From the NCBI GenBank assembly GCA_918807975.1, contig OU964926.1:62001-126000 (forward strand): 64,000 bases of DNA. The letters run 5' to 3'. This document shows positions 63,783 through 64,000 of the stretch, piece after piece (the stretch's first letter is position 1; every line of letters starts with the position of its first letter). The notes under the pieces are model-generated. The model made no database searches, was not told the DNA's origin, and saw only the letters and a program-made list of their open reading frames with translations. Both the position numbers and the translations under genes were made by a program. Source of the stretch: Aplidium turbinatum (Eukaryota; Chordata; Ascidiacea; Aplousobranchia; Polyclinidae).

Positions 63783-64000
63783 GAACAAGAATTTTTTTCA
63801 GTTTTTCAAAATTTTTTTCCTACTGCAAAAGTTTATTTTTATGTTCAGTAATATTGTTTTATCATTCCAAAGCGTGTTAGCACCGCTAAAACTTGGTTTT
63901 AAGTTAAAAATTTGTCAATGAACAAAAGTTCATTGAATTGCTTATACCTGCATTGAGAGCTGCGCAGCTGCTTTATTTAAGGAGATAGCGTATATTTTAA
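63783..64000. repeat. C2 unit, cut by the window edge
   Basis: First 218 bp of a C2 unit: one 67-bp box (with CCAAAGCGTG in place of CCAAAACGTG), stem-loop 63915-63936, palindrome and TATA-like stretch. Identified as C2 because it follows a C1 unit and lacks the 104-bp insert. Confidence 0.88.

Larger units (their letters stand above)
38047..64000. repeat. Higher-order repeat, copy 3 (rearranged, cut by window edge)
   Basis: Stays in register with copy 1 at an offset of 38,045-38,046 until about 42840. The offset then falls to 35,800 and near 44120 to 33,231, meaning about 2,245 bp and 2,569 bp present in copies 1 and 2 are missing here. From about 45290 the B array is a different arrangement of familiar variants, including a 6.09-kb block amplified 2.7 times. 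The right flank (60324 on) resumes the A-C-A-C order with an added C1 unit. The last part of the period lies beyond 64000. Confidence 0.9.

Noticed and set aside
1-64000. CRISPR-like array
   Set aside because: Monomers are contiguous with no unique spacers between short repeats, units are 94-721 bp, and there are no cas genes.
1-64000. rDNA intergenic spacer or histone-type gene cluster with a 19-kb period
   Set aside because: Long tandem periods with sub-repeats suggested this, but no rRNA, tRNA, 5S or histone sequence is present in any copy.

Overview
The whole 64 kb window is satellite DNA. I found no unique sequence, protein-coding gene, tRNA, rRNA or recognisable transposon. The sequence is very AT-rich: the commonest monomer, counted by hand, has 33 G+C in 157 bp (about 79% A+T). 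Nested, near-identical tandem repeats on this scale point to a eukaryotic heterochromatic array (centromeric, pericentromeric or subtelomeric). The species cannot be named from the sequence, and no CENP-B box was seen.

Three repeat families tile the window. A is a 93-95 bp monomer starting GGCAGCCAGTCATGTGG. B is a 157-166 bp monomer containing AACGTCATTAAAAATTGTC and TACGTACTAAAAGTG. C is a composite unit of about 721 bp in two forms. C1 has a duplicated 67-bp box around a 104-bp insert; C2 lacks the insert and has a longer B-like tail. All three families share a box resembling AAATTTTYCNNGACATTNCAT, and changes from one family to another fall in or next to it, so they look like derivatives of one ancestral repeat.

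The modules form a higher-order repeat with a period of 19,023 bp. Copy 1 is 1-19023, copy 2 is 19024-38046, and copy 3 starts at 38047. The order in each is A, C1, C2, A (truncated), long B array, A, C2, A (10 units), C1, C2, A. The long B arrays are 2401-15064, 21424-34086 and 40447-60323. Copies 1 and 2 are almost identical. Copy 3 is rearranged: its B array is about 7.2 kb longer, it has lost two blocks of about 2.25 and 2.57 kb, it carries a 6.09-kb block amplified about 2.7 times, and it has a C1 unit missing from the matching place in copies 1 and 2. It is cut by the right edge.

At least four levels of periodicity are therefore visible: monomers (94, 157-166 and 721 bp), blocks of about 1-2.7 kb, a 6.09-kb block, and the 19-kb unit. 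The mechanism that best fits is repeated unequal exchange between monomers in register. The C units hold the least monotonous sequence: a perfect stem-loop, a 12-bp GC-rich palindrome, TATA-like stretches and, in C1 only, a 17-bp direct repeat next to a second stem. These are the best candidates for any protein-binding or transcriptional role, which remains inference.
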